From Nocardia higoensis (GTDB taxonomy: Bacteria; Actinomycetota; Actinomycetes; Mycobacteriales; Mycobacteriaceae), in assembly GCF_015477835.1 (NCBI RefSeq), contig NZ_JADLQN010000001.1, positions 1,674,001-1,738,000 of the forward strand: a DNA stretch of 64,000 bases. Direction: 5' to 3'. The position numbers and the translations under genes were made by a program. Under the pieces are notes generated by a model. It was given only the letters and a program-made list of their open reading frames with translations, had not been told where the DNA came from and ran no database searches. Position 1 is the first letter of the stretch; every line of letters starts with the position of its first letter. Below, piece by piece: positions 26,439 through 34,326 of this stretch.

Positions 26439-27428
26439 TCATCCGGCCGTGATGCTCGAGATGAGCACCCGGCCGCCGACCACCGCGGTGGTGACCGTCT
26501 GCTTGTTGTACGTGGCAGGCGCGCCACCGGGCCGATACTCGGTGACCTCCACCGCGTACGTGCTCTCGCCCGCCGCCTTCTCGCCGATCGTGGTCACCCG
26601 CACACAGTGCGTGGTGCCCACCGGGACCGTGCCGATGCCACGTTGGATGATCTCCGCGCTCGGCACCGCGGCGTCCGGTGCGACGAACTGCCTGGCGCGC
26701 TCACCGGAACGCTCCACGTAGTAGGCGTATTGGAAGCCGAGCACGGCGTCGGGCCCGGAGGCGTCCCCACCCGCCGCCGCGCTGCGCAGCACCCGATCGG
26801 AGCGTTCGGTGGGACAGCCGGTGGTGATACCCGCCTGCGCGCTGCCTGCGGTGAACCGCATCGGCGCGGGGTCGGGGGCGGCCGCGGGCCGGTCGCCGGA
26901 GAGCCGGACGAGCACGAGCGCGCCGACGGCCGAGGCGATCAGGACGAGGATCGCGACCACCAGGATGATCACCGTCCTGGCACGGCGGGTCGCCGGATGC
27001 TCCCGCAGCGATCGTGTGGCGGGCGGCGTGGGTGCCGGATCCTCGTCGTATTCGTCGTCGTCATCGGGCCACGGGAAGCGGACCAGGTCGGCTCCGCGCT
27101 CGGGGAAATCGTCGTCGGGGCCCGGCGCGTGCACCGGAACGGGCGCGTCCTCGGCCACCCAGTCCGACCACCCGCCGGTGAACTCGGCACGGCGGGTGGG
27201 AAGGTCGGCGGGTACTTCGGCGACCGCGCGCGCGTCGGCCGGATCGGCGTCGGGGCCCTCCTCGCGGACGTGGTCCGGCGATCGGACAGGCTTCTGCGGG
27301 CCGGTCGAGGCGGGGCGATCCCGATCGGCCTCGGGCACCGCCGCCGACTCCACCGCCGTGGACGCGGGTGTGCCCTCCGGTTCGATCGGGCCGTACCAGC
27401 GGGACAAATCTTTGTACGACTTCAACAT
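26439..27428 (-). CDS. Membrane-anchored NTF2-like protein, near the head of the T4SS-like operon
   Basis: A 329-residue bitopic protein. An acidic Pro-rich cytoplasmic segment of about 150 residues (with WSDWVAEDAPVPVHAPGPDDD) leads into one transmembrane helix (about 161-184, VIILVVAILVLIASAVGALVLV). An extracytoplasmic domain follows with GCPTERSDRVLRSAAAG, LGFQYAYYVERSGERARQF and THCVRVTTIGEKAAG, a pattern I associate with exported actinobacterial proteins of NTF2-like shape. Start chosen at the ATG 27428, preceded by a G-rich run; the frame extends 93 codons upstream as Arg-rich non-coding-like sequence. It is one of three VirB8-like anchored proteins in the operon. Confidence 0.72.
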   Translation of the reverse strand: MLKSYKDLSRWYGPIEPEGTPASTAVESAAVPEADRDRPASTGPQKPVRSPDHVREEGPDADPADARAVAEVPADLPTRRAEFTGGWSDWVAEDAPVPVHAPGPDDDFPERGADLVRFPWPDDDDEYDEDPAPTPPATRSLREHPATRRARTVIILVVAILVLIASAVGALVLVRLSGDRPAAAPDPAPMRFTAGSAQAGITTGCPTERSDRVLRSAAAGGDASGPDAVLGFQYAYYVERSGERARQFVAPDAAVPSAEIIQRGIGTVPVGTTHCVRVTTIGEKAAGESTYAVEVTEYRPGGAPATYNKQTVTTAVVGGRVLISSITAG

Positions 27429-27484
27429 TCCCCCATTCCCACGGGGCCGGGCGCGTGATATCGCATCGTCGGACCTCTCGGCGA

Positions 27485-28171
27485 TCAGTTCGTGGAGAAC
27501 GGGTGGTGGCGAGCGGCTTCGCCGGTTCGCGCGGTGGGCGGAATCGAGGTCACGCCCCCGGATGAGGCGCCATCGGCTCCTGTCCCGAACGGAAATTGTC
27601 TCGCACCGCCGGGGTTCGGAGTAGCCGACGCGCCGGGGCCGTCCGCAGTTGATCGCATGTCCACATACGCCCGCGCCAGCGAGGACGCACCCGCGACTCC
27701 AGCGCATTCAGCCTGGTCACAGGCCGTCGCGGCGAACCGGTCGGCGTCGAATCGGGCAGGCGTCTCACCTCCGTCTCCCGCCGTCGCGCTGTGATGAGCG
27801 CCATGGTGGCGGGCGAGGCGCCGATGTCGCACCGACGTCGTGAGATCCAGCAGTTCGCGGTGGTCGACGATGTCGCGGACGACCGCGTCGTAGGCCTGGC
27901 CGGCCGGCCGAGCCGGCGCCGGCACGGATATCGTCGACAGCGACCCGGTGCCGGCGGCCGGTGAGGATTCGCCGGTGCCCTGCACACTCGGCGCACAGGA
28001 CGCCGGGCAGTCGTCGATCGTCGGATCCGGCGCGAGCGCCATCGGTGAATCACGAACGGGCCCAGCGGGATTCACGTGCTCGGGAGCGGAAGCCGGTGCG
28101 GGGTACACGGCAACCACGGTGCCGGTGGTTGCGACCACCGGTCCCGTGAGACCAGCCAGGTACCCAGTCAT
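27485..28171 (-). CDS. Hypothetical Ala/Pro-rich protein upstream of the T4SS-like operon
   Basis: A 228-residue frame beginning MTGYLAGLTGPVVATTGTVVAVYPAPASAP, which could be a weak signal or membrane-targeting segment, followed by Pro/Ser-rich sequence with a Cys pair (DDCPASCAP). A central stretch (AYDAVVRDIVDHRELLDLTTSVRHRRLARHHGAHH) is helical and His/Arg-rich, and the C-terminus is Gly/Ser/Pro. I do not recognise it. It is the most upstream candidate gene of the leftward unit, 57 bases before the next start, after an AT-rich promoter-like stretch. SD is weak, so expression is not certain. Confidence 0.5.
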   Translation of the reverse strand: MTGYLAGLTGPVVATTGTVVAVYPAPASAPEHVNPAGPVRDSPMALAPDPTIDDCPASCAPSVQGTGESSPAAGTGSLSTISVPAPARPAGQAYDAVVRDIVDHRELLDLTTSVRHRRLARHHGAHHSATAGDGGETPARFDADRFAATACDQAECAGVAGASSLARAYVDMRSTADGPGASATPNPGGARQFPFGTGADGASSGGVTSIPPTARTGEAARHHPFSTN

Positions 28172-28183
28172 AGCGCTTCGCAA

Positions 28184-28350
28184 TCAGTCCCGTTGCCGCA
28201 ACAACCCTCAACCCTGAAACGCAATAGACCGTAACAGATTCCGGCTATGACTCGCCCAACAGAGAAAACTTTACGCAAAACCGCAAACGCTACCCCACAC
28301 TGCGCGGCGCGTCTCGGCGCCACGCCCGGCAAGTTTCCGAACCCATGCAC
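28184..28350 (-). promoter_or_regulatory. AT-rich region, likely promoter of the T4SS-like operon
   Basis: The stretch between the operon head and the YnfA gene is clearly richer in A/T than its surroundings (for example GAGAAAACTTTACGCAAAAC around 28261-28280) and carries no gene. A leftward promoter for the ~15-kb operon is expected here. No single -10/-35 pair stands out. Confidence 0.35.
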
Positions 28351-28402
28351 GAGAACGCAATCGAGACTTCGCGTTCCGATTCCGATCGGGGGCCCGGCGG
28401 CG

Positions 28403-28732
28403 TCAGCGCGGCGCGTACATGATGACCGCCACTCCCGTCAGGCAGATCAGCGCTCCCGTGAGATCCCATCGGTCCGGCCGGAACCCGTCGAGCACCATCG
28501 CCCATGCCAGCGAGCCGGCCACGAACACTCCCCCGTACGCGGCCAGGATCCGCCCGAAGTTCGGATCCGGCTGGAAGGTGGCCACGAATCCGTAGGCACC
28601 GAGAGCGATCACTCCCGCCGCGACCCACCACAGCCCGCGGCCCTCCCGGTAGCCCTGCCACACCAGCCAGGCGCCGCCGATCTCGGCGAGCGCCGCCAGC
28701 CCGAACAACACCAGGGACCGCAGAACCGTCAT
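28403..28732 (-). CDS. ynfA: YnfA/UPF0060 family membrane protein
   Basis: A 109-residue protein with four transmembrane helices (about 4-23, 34-52, 62-81, 89-107). Family-typical motifs are [21 protein letters not shown] near the first loop and [16 protein letters not shown] in the third helix. UPF0060/YnfA proteins belong to the drug/metabolite transporter superfamily; the substrate is not established. Single leftward gene between the AT-rich operon head and the rel promoter region. Confidence 0.88.
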   Translation of the reverse strand: MTVLRSLVLFGLAALAEIGGAWLVWQGYREGRGLWWVAAGVIALGAYGFVATFQPDPNFGRILAAYGGVFVAGSLAWAMVLDGFRPDRWDLTGALICLTGVAVIMYAPR

Positions 28733-29082
28733 CCCGCAGAAGTTACCGGCGCCCGCGCCCGCCGCGGCACCTCCGCGGGGTTTGCCGGCCGCTCGCTACG
28801 CGGGGAAGAAGGGGCCTGTCGACGCGGCCGCCGGACTGGAGCACCGGCCGCTGTCCGCGCGACAGGACAGGCGCGGGGAACGCGCCCGGCTCATGCGGCG
28901 TTGCACATTCCCAGGGCACGAACAGTGGGAGAATGGGCACGAAAGGCTCCGGCGCGGGACAATGGTGACAACGTTGCGCCGCGCTCCCGCGACGAAGCGG
29001 GGGATCACGGCCGACGTCGTGGTCCGGGCAGTAGCCGTGGTCGGATAATGTGGTGCGGATCGCGGCACGGAGAGGCGGTGGC
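28733..29082 (+). promoter_or_regulatory. rel upstream region with candidate -10 box
   Basis: 350 bases without a convincing gene. GATAAT at 29044-29049 (in TCGGATAATG) is a good -10 candidate, which would place the transcript start near 29056, 27 bases before the rel ATG. No matching -35 is evident. GGAGAGGCGG just before 29083 is the ribosome site. Confidence 0.4.
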
Positions 29083-31476
29083 ATGACTCAGCACTTGGGC
29101 GAGGCGAATGTCGAGCAATCGGCGACGGCGACGCCGCCTTCGCCACCGGCGAAAACTCCTGCCCCGACGCCGACTCCCCCGTCACCGTCGCCCAAGCAGC
29201 CCACGGCCACGTCCACCGTGCCCACCTCCGCCTCGCGCCGGGTGCGTGCCAGGCTGGCCCGCAGGATGACCGGTCAGCGCGGGATCGCCGCGGTCAAGCC
29301 GGTGCTCGAGCCGCTGGCCACGGTCCACCGCGAGCTGTATCCGAAGGCGAACCTGACGCTGCTGCAGAAGGCCTTCGATGTCGCCGACGAGCGCCACGCC
29401 CACCAGTTCCGCAAGTCCGGCGACCCTTACATCACCCATCCGCTCGCGGTCGCCAACATCCTGGCCGAGTTGGGCATGGACACCACCACGCTGGTGGCCG
29501 CGCTGCTGCACGACACCGTCGAGGACACCGGCTACACCCTCGAGCAGCTGAAGGCCGAGTTCGGCGACGAGGTGGCCCACCTGGTCGACGGCGTCACCAA
29601 GCTGGACAAGGTCAACCTGGGCGCGGCCGCCGAGGCCGAGACCATCCGCAAGATGATCATCGCGATGGCCCGCGATCCGCGCGTGCTGGTCATCAAGGTC
29701 GCCGACCGCCTGCACAACATGCGCACCATGCGCTTCCTGCCGCCGGAGAAGCAGGCGAAGAAGGCCAAGGAGACCCTCGAGGTCATCGCACCGCTGGCCC
29801 ATCGCCTGGGCATGGCCACCGTCAAGTGGGAGCTCGAGGACCTCGCGTTCGCGATCCTGCATCCCAAGAAGTACGACGAGATCGTGCGTCTGGTCGCCGA
29901 CCGCGCACCCTCGCGCGACACCTATCTGGCCAAGGTTCGCGCCGAGATCGTCAACACGCTGGCCGCCTCGCGGATCCAGGCGGTCGTGGAGGGCAGGCCC
30001 AAGCACTACTGGTCGATCTACCAGAAGATGATCGTCAAGGGTAAGGATTTCGACGACATCCACGACCTGGTCGGCATCCGCATCCTCTGCGACGAGGTGC
30101 GCGACTGCTATGCCGCGGTCGGCGTGGTGCACTCGCTGTGGCAGCCGATGGCGGGCCGGTTCAAGGACTACATCGCCCAGCCCCGCTACGGCGTCTACCA
30201 ATCGCTGCACACCACCGTGGTCGGCCCCGACGGCAAGCCGCTCGAGGTGCAGATCCGCACCCAGGACATGCACCGCACCGCCGAGTTCGGCATCGCCGCG
30301 CACTGGCGCTACAAGGAGACCAAGGGCAAGCACTCCGGTGACGCCGCCGAGGTCGACGACATGGCGTGGATGCGCCAGCTGCTGGACTGGCAGCGCGAGG
30401 CCGCCGACCCCGCGGAGTTCCTGGAGTCGCTGCGCTTCGATCTGAAGTCGCCGGAGATCTTCGTGTTCACGCCGAAGGGCGACGTGATCACGCTGCCGCA
30501 GAAGTCGACCCCGGTCGACTTCGCCTACGCCGTGCACACCGAGGTCGGCCACCGCTGCATCGGCGCGCGGGTCAACGGCAGACTGGTCGCGCTGGAACGC
30601 CAGCTCGAGAACGGCGAGGTGGTCGAGGTATTCACCTCGAAGGCGCAGAACGCGGGCCCGAGCCGCGACTGGCAGAACTTCGTGGTGTCCCCGCGCGCCA
30701 AGGCCAAGATCCGGCAGTGGTTCGCCAAGGAGCGCCGCGAAGAAGCCCTGGAGAGCGGCAAGGAGCAGATCTCCAAGGAGGTCCGCCGCGTCGGCCTGCC
30801 CCTGCAGCGGCTGATGAGCGTGGACGCGATGAACGCCGTCGCCCACGAACTGCACTACAGCGACATCTCCAGCCTCTACACCGCCGTGGGCGAGCACCAG
30901 GTCTCCGCCCATCATGTCGTGCAGCGCCTGATGGCCCAGCTCGGCGGCATCGGTGACGTGGAGAACGAACTCGCCGAACGCTCGACGCCGTCGACCACCC
31001 CCAGCCGTCAGCGCGTCACCGGCGACGCGGGAGTGCTGATCCCCGGCGCCTCCGGCACCGTCGCCAAGCTGGCCAAATGCTGCACCCCGGTCCCGGGCGA
31101 CGAGATCATGGGCTTCGTGACCCGCGGCGGGTCGGTCAGCGTCCACCGCACCGACTGCACCAACGCCGAATCCCTGCGGCAGCAGCCCGAACGCATCATC
31201 GATGTGGAATGGGCGCCGTCGCCGTCCTCGGTCTTCCTGGTCGCGATCCAGATCGAAGCTCTGGATCGCACCCGCCTGCTCTCCGACGTCACGAAGGTCC
31301 TCGCCGACGAGAAGGTCAACATCCTGTCCGCCTCCGTCGCCACCCATGGCGATCGGGTGGCCATCAGCAAGTTCACCTTCGAGATGGGCGACCCGAAGCA
31401 CCTCGGGCACCTGTTGAACGTGGTGCGCAATGTGGAGGGCGTCTACGACGTGTACCGCGTGACCTCGGCTGCCTGA
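29083..31476 (+). CDS. rel: Bifunctional (p)ppGpp synthetase/hydrolase (RelA/SpoT homologue)
   Basis: A 797-residue long RSH protein making and degrading (p)ppGpp in the stringent response. The first ~50 residues are a Pro/Thr/Ser-rich tail. The HD hydrolase domain has LLHDTVED (H143, D144). The synthetase domain has [16 protein letters not shown], an RxKD-like signature of bifunctional enzymes, and [15 protein letters not shown] ([11 protein letters not shown]), a helical/zinc-finger region with [12 protein letters not shown], and a C-terminal ACT domain ([14 protein letters not shown]) follow. Both active sites appear intact. Start ATG 29083 is chosen for its GGAGAGG site and matches the usual N-terminus better than the upstream GTG. 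It is next to the T4SS-like insertion, opposite ppiB. Confidence 0.95.
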   Translation: MTQHLGEANVEQSATATPPSPPAKTPAPTPTPPSPSPKQPTATSTVPTSASRRVRARLARRMTGQRGIAAVKPVLEPLATVHRELYPKANLTLLQKAFDVADERHAHQFRKSGDPYITHPLAVANILAELGMDTTTLVAALLHDTVEDTGYTLEQLKAEFGDEVAHLVDGVTKLDKVNLGAAAEAETIRKMIIAMARDPRVLVIKVADRLHNMRTMRFLPPEKQAKKAKETLEVIAPLAHRLGMATVKWELEDLAFAILHPKKYDEIVRLVADRAPSRDTYLAKVRAEIVNTLAASRIQAVVEGRPKHYWSIYQKMIVKGKDFDDIHDLVGIRILCDEVRDCYAAVGVVHSLWQPMAGRFKDYIAQPRYGVYQSLHTTVVGPDGKPLEVQIRTQDMHRTAEFGIAAHWRYKETKGKHSGDAAEVDDMAWMRQLLDWQREAADPAEFLESLRFDLKSPEIFVFTPKGDVITLPQKSTPVDFAYAVHTEVGHRCIGARVNGRLVALERQLENGEVVEVFTSKAQNAGPSRDWQNFVVSPRAKAKIRQWFAKERREEALESGKEQISKEVRRVGLPLQRLMSVDAMNAVAHELHYSDISSLYTAVGEHQVSAHHVVQRLMAQLGGIGDVENELAERSTPSTTPSRQRVTGDAGVLIPGASGTVAKLAKCCTPVPGDEIMGFVTRGGSVSVHRTDCTNAESLRQQPERIIDVEWAPSPSSVFLVAIQIEALDRTRLLSDVTKVLADEKVNILSASVATHGDRVAISKFTFEMGDPKHLGHLLNVVRNVEGVYDVYRVTSAA

Positions 31477-31517
31477 CGAATCGCCGAAGCGCGTGAGACC
31501 GGCTTTACCATGACCTC

Positions 31518-32171
31518 ATGCCATTGTCGCGGACCGACGAACCCGACCTTCCGGAGTTCATGACCTGGGAAGAACTCGAGCGGTTACCGGAGGAGATCGC
31601 CTCTCGGATCGAGCTCTGGGACGGCAAGGTGATGTGGGTCCGGCGAGGCCCGGCCGAACACCAGGTCTTCACCAATCGGCTGTGGGTCGCGCTCGAGAAG
31701 CACACGCGCGATATCGCGCGAACCACCCCGTCCGAGTGCTGGCGAGTCACCACGGAGACGAATGTCTTCCTGGGCAGCCATGGTAAGTCGAATTTCCTGA
31801 CCCCCGACTTCCTGGTGCATCGCTGCCTGAGCGGTCCCTATCAGGACATCCGCGCGGCCGACGCACTGCTGGTGGGCGAAGTGTTGTCGCCGTCGAACTC
31901 GCGCTCGGACATGGAGGCGAAGAAGGCTCGCTACGCCGGGGCGGGAATCCCCTGGTACTGGGAGGTCAGCCTGGCATATACCACCAGTGCGATCGCGACG
32001 ATCCGAGCCTATGCGCTCGAGACCGGCTACGGCGAGCTACCGCCCGGCGTACGTCCCCTGCATCCGGCGGACTACCGCCTGGCAGGCGAATGGACTCCGG
32101 CCGACGAGGCCGGAGTCCATATCGACTTCCCCTTTCCCATCCGCATTCCCTGGACGGATCTGGAGTATTGA
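31518..32171 (+). CDS. Uma2-family (DUF820) PD-(D/E)XK nuclease-like protein
   Basis: A 217-residue protein of the Uma2 group. Family hallmarks are MTWEELERLPEE near the start, RIELWDGKVMWV, TPDFLVHRC with the Asp, and LLVGEVLSPSN with the ExV of the PD-(D/E)XK core. The tyrosine-rich end of the core, AGIPWYWEV, is also present. Biochemical role in actinobacteria is unknown; a DNA-cutting activity is inferred from fold only. It stands alone 41 bases after rel, convergent with hmp. The last 27 codons contain a perfect 13-bp hairpin, probably the terminator of hmp. Confidence 0.85.
   Translation: MPLSRTDEPDLPEFMTWEELERLPEEIASRIELWDGKVMWVRRGPAEHQVFTNRLWVALEKHTRDIARTTPSECWRVTTETNVFLGSHGKSNFLTPDFLVHRCLSGPYQDIRAADALLVGEVLSPSNSRSDMEAKKARYAGAGIPWYWEVSLAYTTSAIATIRAYALETGYGELPPGVRPLHPADYRLAGEWTPADEAGVHIDFPFPIRIPWTDLEY
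32090..32120 (-). terminator. 13-bp hairpin inside the Uma2 gene, candidate hmp terminator
   Basis: Arms 32090-32102 and 32108-32120 pair perfectly around a 5-base loop. It lies 76 bases beyond the hmp stop on the hmp strand and within the last codons of the opposite gene. No T-run. Confidence 0.45.
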
Positions 32172-32196
32172 TCCGTCCGGGCGAGCGCGGCGATCG

Positions 32197-33432
32197 TCAG
32201 GCGAGCAACCAGTCGTTCGGGGCGAAGAGCTCGAAGTGGACACGGTCGGACGGGACGCCCGCGGCGGTGAGCTGAGCCCGGGCCGACTGGAGGAAGCCGG
32301 CGCCGCCGCAGAGGTAGATCTGGGCGTCGGTGGGGAGGGTGAGGGTGGACAGGGCGAGCGTGCCGGTGTGCGCGCCGGGGGTGGGCTGTTCGTACCAGAG
32401 TTCGAGGGTGGCCTCGGGCAGGCTGTCGATCAGATCCTCCTGCACGGCACGCAGCGGGTGGGTGTCGCAGGTGCGGTCGGCGTGGATGGCGAGGACCTTG
32501 CGCTGCGGGGTGGCGGCGGCGAGGTATTCGAGGATGCCGATCATCGGGGTGATGCCGATACCGGCGGAGATGAGGACCAGCGGGTCGGTGGCGGCGGTGT
32601 CGATGGTGAGATCACCGAAGGGCAAGGTGACGTCGAGGACGTCGCCGGTGCCGATGGTGCCGGTCAGGAACGTGGAGACTTCACCCGCGGGCTGGTCGGC
32701 GGTCGCCTCGACCGGACGAACCGCGAAGGCCAGACGGCCGTTGCCCGGTGCGGTGACCAGGCTGTACTGGCGCAGCTGGCGGGCGCCGTCGGACAGCGTG
32801 ACACCCACCGAGACGTACTGTCCGGGAAGGAAATCCGAGAACGGGCGGGCGGGGTCCGTGGACTCCACGACAAAGGTGACCACGCCGGAAGGGTCCTCGA
32901 TGCGGTCGACGACGACGGCCGTGCGGAACACGTCACCGGGTGCCACGCCCGCGCCGTCGTAGAGTTCGCGTTCGAAACCGATGAGGGTGTCGGCCATCAG
33001 CCAGTAGACGCGGTCCCAGGCGGCGGCGATCTCGGCGGTGACGACATCGGCGCCGAGCACCTCGACGATCGCGGCGAACAGGTGCTCGTGGACGATCGGG
33101 TACTGCTCGGCGACCACGCCGAGCGAGGCGTGTTTGTGGCCGATGCGGGCGAGCAGTTCACGCGGATGCGGCAGCGTGGGATCCACCAGGTGGGTGGCGA
33201 AGGTGGCGATCGATGCCGCGAGCGCGCGCTGCTGCGCGCCTTGCTTCTGGTTGCCGCGATTGAACAGATTCGCCAGCAGCTCGGGATGAGCGCCGAACAT
33301 CTTCTGGTAGAAGAGCGCCGTGATGTCGTCGATATGCTCGGCGATCACCGGGAGCGTCGCACGCACCACGTCGGCATGGTGGGTCTCCAATTCCGCGGGA
33401 GTATCCAGCGCCGAAGGCAGAACGGTGGTCAT
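32197..33432 (-). CDS. hmp: Flavohaemoprotein, nitric oxide dioxygenase
   Basis: A 411-residue flavohaemoglobin converting NO to nitrate with NAD(P)H and FAD. The globin domain covers residues 1-145; ARIGHKHASLGVVAEQYPIV holds the proximal His (H101). The FAD-binding domain has RQYSLVTAP. The NAD-binding domain has ISAGIGITPMIGIL and YLCGGAGFLQSA, and FELFAP lies at the end. Length is normal (about 400). Start ATG with GAGGAGAA upstream. The NsrR-type repressor gene lies upstream on the same strand, with a 314-base spacer holding possible operator sequences. Together they form a nitrosative-stress unit. Confidence 0.95.
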   Translation of the reverse strand: MTTVLPSALDTPAELETHHADVVRATLPVIAEHIDDITALFYQKMFGAHPELLANLFNRGNQKQGAQQRALAASIATFATHLVDPTLPHPRELLARIGHKHASLGVVAEQYPIVHEHLFAAIVEVLGADVVTAEIAAAWDRVYWLMADTLIGFERELYDGAGVAPGDVFRTAVVVDRIEDPSGVVTFVVESTDPARPFSDFLPGQYVSVGVTLSDGARQLRQYSLVTAPGNGRLAFAVRPVEATADQPAGEVSTFLTGTIGTGDVLDVTLPFGDLTIDTAATDPLVLISAGIGITPMIGILEYLAAATPQRKVLAIHADRTCDTHPLRAVQEDLIDSLPEATLELWYEQPTPGAHTGTLALSTLTLPTDAQIYLCGGAGFLQSARAQLTAAGVPSDRVHFELFAPNDWLLA

Positions 33433-33746
33433 GGGGGTTCTCCTCGTCGAGATTCCATCTGGGCTCGATTGCCACTGGAAATACCGTAACCAATTCGAGC
33501 GCCGGAAATCGACTCCACGGCCGGTGAGCTCAATTACGCACGCCGGTGCGGATTATGTCGCGAGGAACACGCTCTACCTGCTGCTTTGCCGACAACTCGA
33601 GATCGACATCGAGCGCGCGCACGAATGCGACGCGGGAGAAGTACTACAAAAGTATGTGCGCATGCACAGCGGAAAGCAATCCTATTTCACAGAAATAGGA
33701 TTGCTCGGTCGGACGGAATTCTCCGGCGAAACTGCGCACCCGGGGG
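33433..33746 (-). promoter_or_regulatory. hmp upstream region
   Basis: 314 bases between nsrR and hmp with no gene. It holds an AATTC-N13-CGA element at 33492-33512 that resembles part of the nsrR upstream dyad (12 of 21 positions agree), placed about 60 bases before the hmp start. It also holds a strong hairpin at 33675-33705. Promoter hexamers are not clear. Confidence 0.4.
33675..33705. terminator. Perfect 14-bp stem-loop between nsrR and hmp
   Basis: AGCAATCCTATTTC (33675-33688) and its complement (33692-33705) enclose a 3-base loop, 42 bases past the nsrR stop. Unusually A/T-rich for this genome. It most likely terminates nsrR transcripts; an operator role is possible. Confidence 0.5.
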
Positions 33747-34208
33747 TTATCGAGTGTACGACCCCGCCCGCTCGGGCATGCCCGGCATGTACAACATCCG
33801 AACTGTGCGATCGTCGACGAGGTCACCGAGACTGTAATTGTCCAATTCCCGGTAGAACATCTCCTGCGCCTGCGCCAGCATCCGCCGCAAACGGCAGGCC
33901 GTGGCGAGCGGACAGGGGTGCTCGCCGGAGCAGTCCACGACCTCCGAGGCGCCCTCCAGTCCGCGCACGATCTGCCCGACGGTCGCCGCGCGGCCCTTGT
34001 CGGTGAGGAAGATCCCGCCGGTGCGACCGCGATGCGAGTCGACGAATCCCAGTTCGGCCAGCTTCGTCACCGCCTTGGCGACATAATGTTCCGAGGCATT
34101 GACCTGCCGAGCGACCAAGCCGACGGTGACACGCTCCTCGGCCGCGCCACCGACGGCCAGGCGCATCATGGCGCGCAGGCCGAGATCGGTGAACCTGGAC
34201 AGCTGCAT
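33747..34208 (-). CDS. nsrR: Rrf2-family Fe-S repressor, NsrR type
   Basis: A 153-residue Rrf2 regulator. The winged helix covers residues 1-75 (LVARQVNASEHYVAKAVTKLAELGFV), and three cysteines at 93, 99 and 105 (CSGEHPCPLATAC) sit exactly as in Streptomyces coelicolor NsrR, the NO-sensing 4Fe-4S protein. It should repress hmp until NO damages the cluster. Start ATG at 34208 gives the family-typical MQLSRFTDLGLRA. The longer start four codons upstream is not needed. A near-perfect dyad lies 16-41 bases upstream and probably mediates autoregulation. Confidence 0.88.
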   Translation of the reverse strand: MQLSRFTDLGLRAMMRLAVGGAAEERVTVGLVARQVNASEHYVAKAVTKLAELGFVDSHRGRTGGIFLTDKGRAATVGQIVRGLEGASEVVDCSGEHPCPLATACRLRRMLAQAQEMFYRELDNYSLGDLVDDRTVRMLYMPGMPERAGSYTR

Positions 34209-34223
34209 AGGTCGGAGCATACT

Positions 34224-34249
34224 TAATTCCGCTTCGCGGAAGCGAATTA
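34224..34249. promoter_or_regulatory. Dyad at the nsrR promoter, candidate NsrR operator
   Basis: TAATTCCGCTTC-GCG-GAAGCGAATTA, an inverted repeat with one base missing in the right arm, directly upstream of the nsrR start. Position and symmetry suit an autoregulatory Rrf2 site; the sequence differs from the operators I recall for Streptomyces NsrR. Confidence 0.45.
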
Positions 34250-34326
34250 TTCGCCCCCGATGTCGCCGGGCTCACAGCGTCGCCGATGCGCCCTGCAGCA
34301 CCTTCCGTGCTCGGTGACCGGCCCAC

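Noticed and set aside
12145-28402. Attachment repeats or tRNA ends bordering the T4SS-like block
   Set aside because: I compared both borders by eye and found no convincing direct repeat or tRNA 3' end.
29182-31410. 742-codon open frame antisense to rel
   Set aside because: Mirror of a high-GC coding frame; composition is His/Asp/Gly/Val-rich shadow sequence and rel on the other strand is certain.
32197-33746. Streptomyces-type NsrR 11-1-11 operator upstream of hmp
   Set aside because: No such full palindrome present; only the partial AATTC-CGA element was found.
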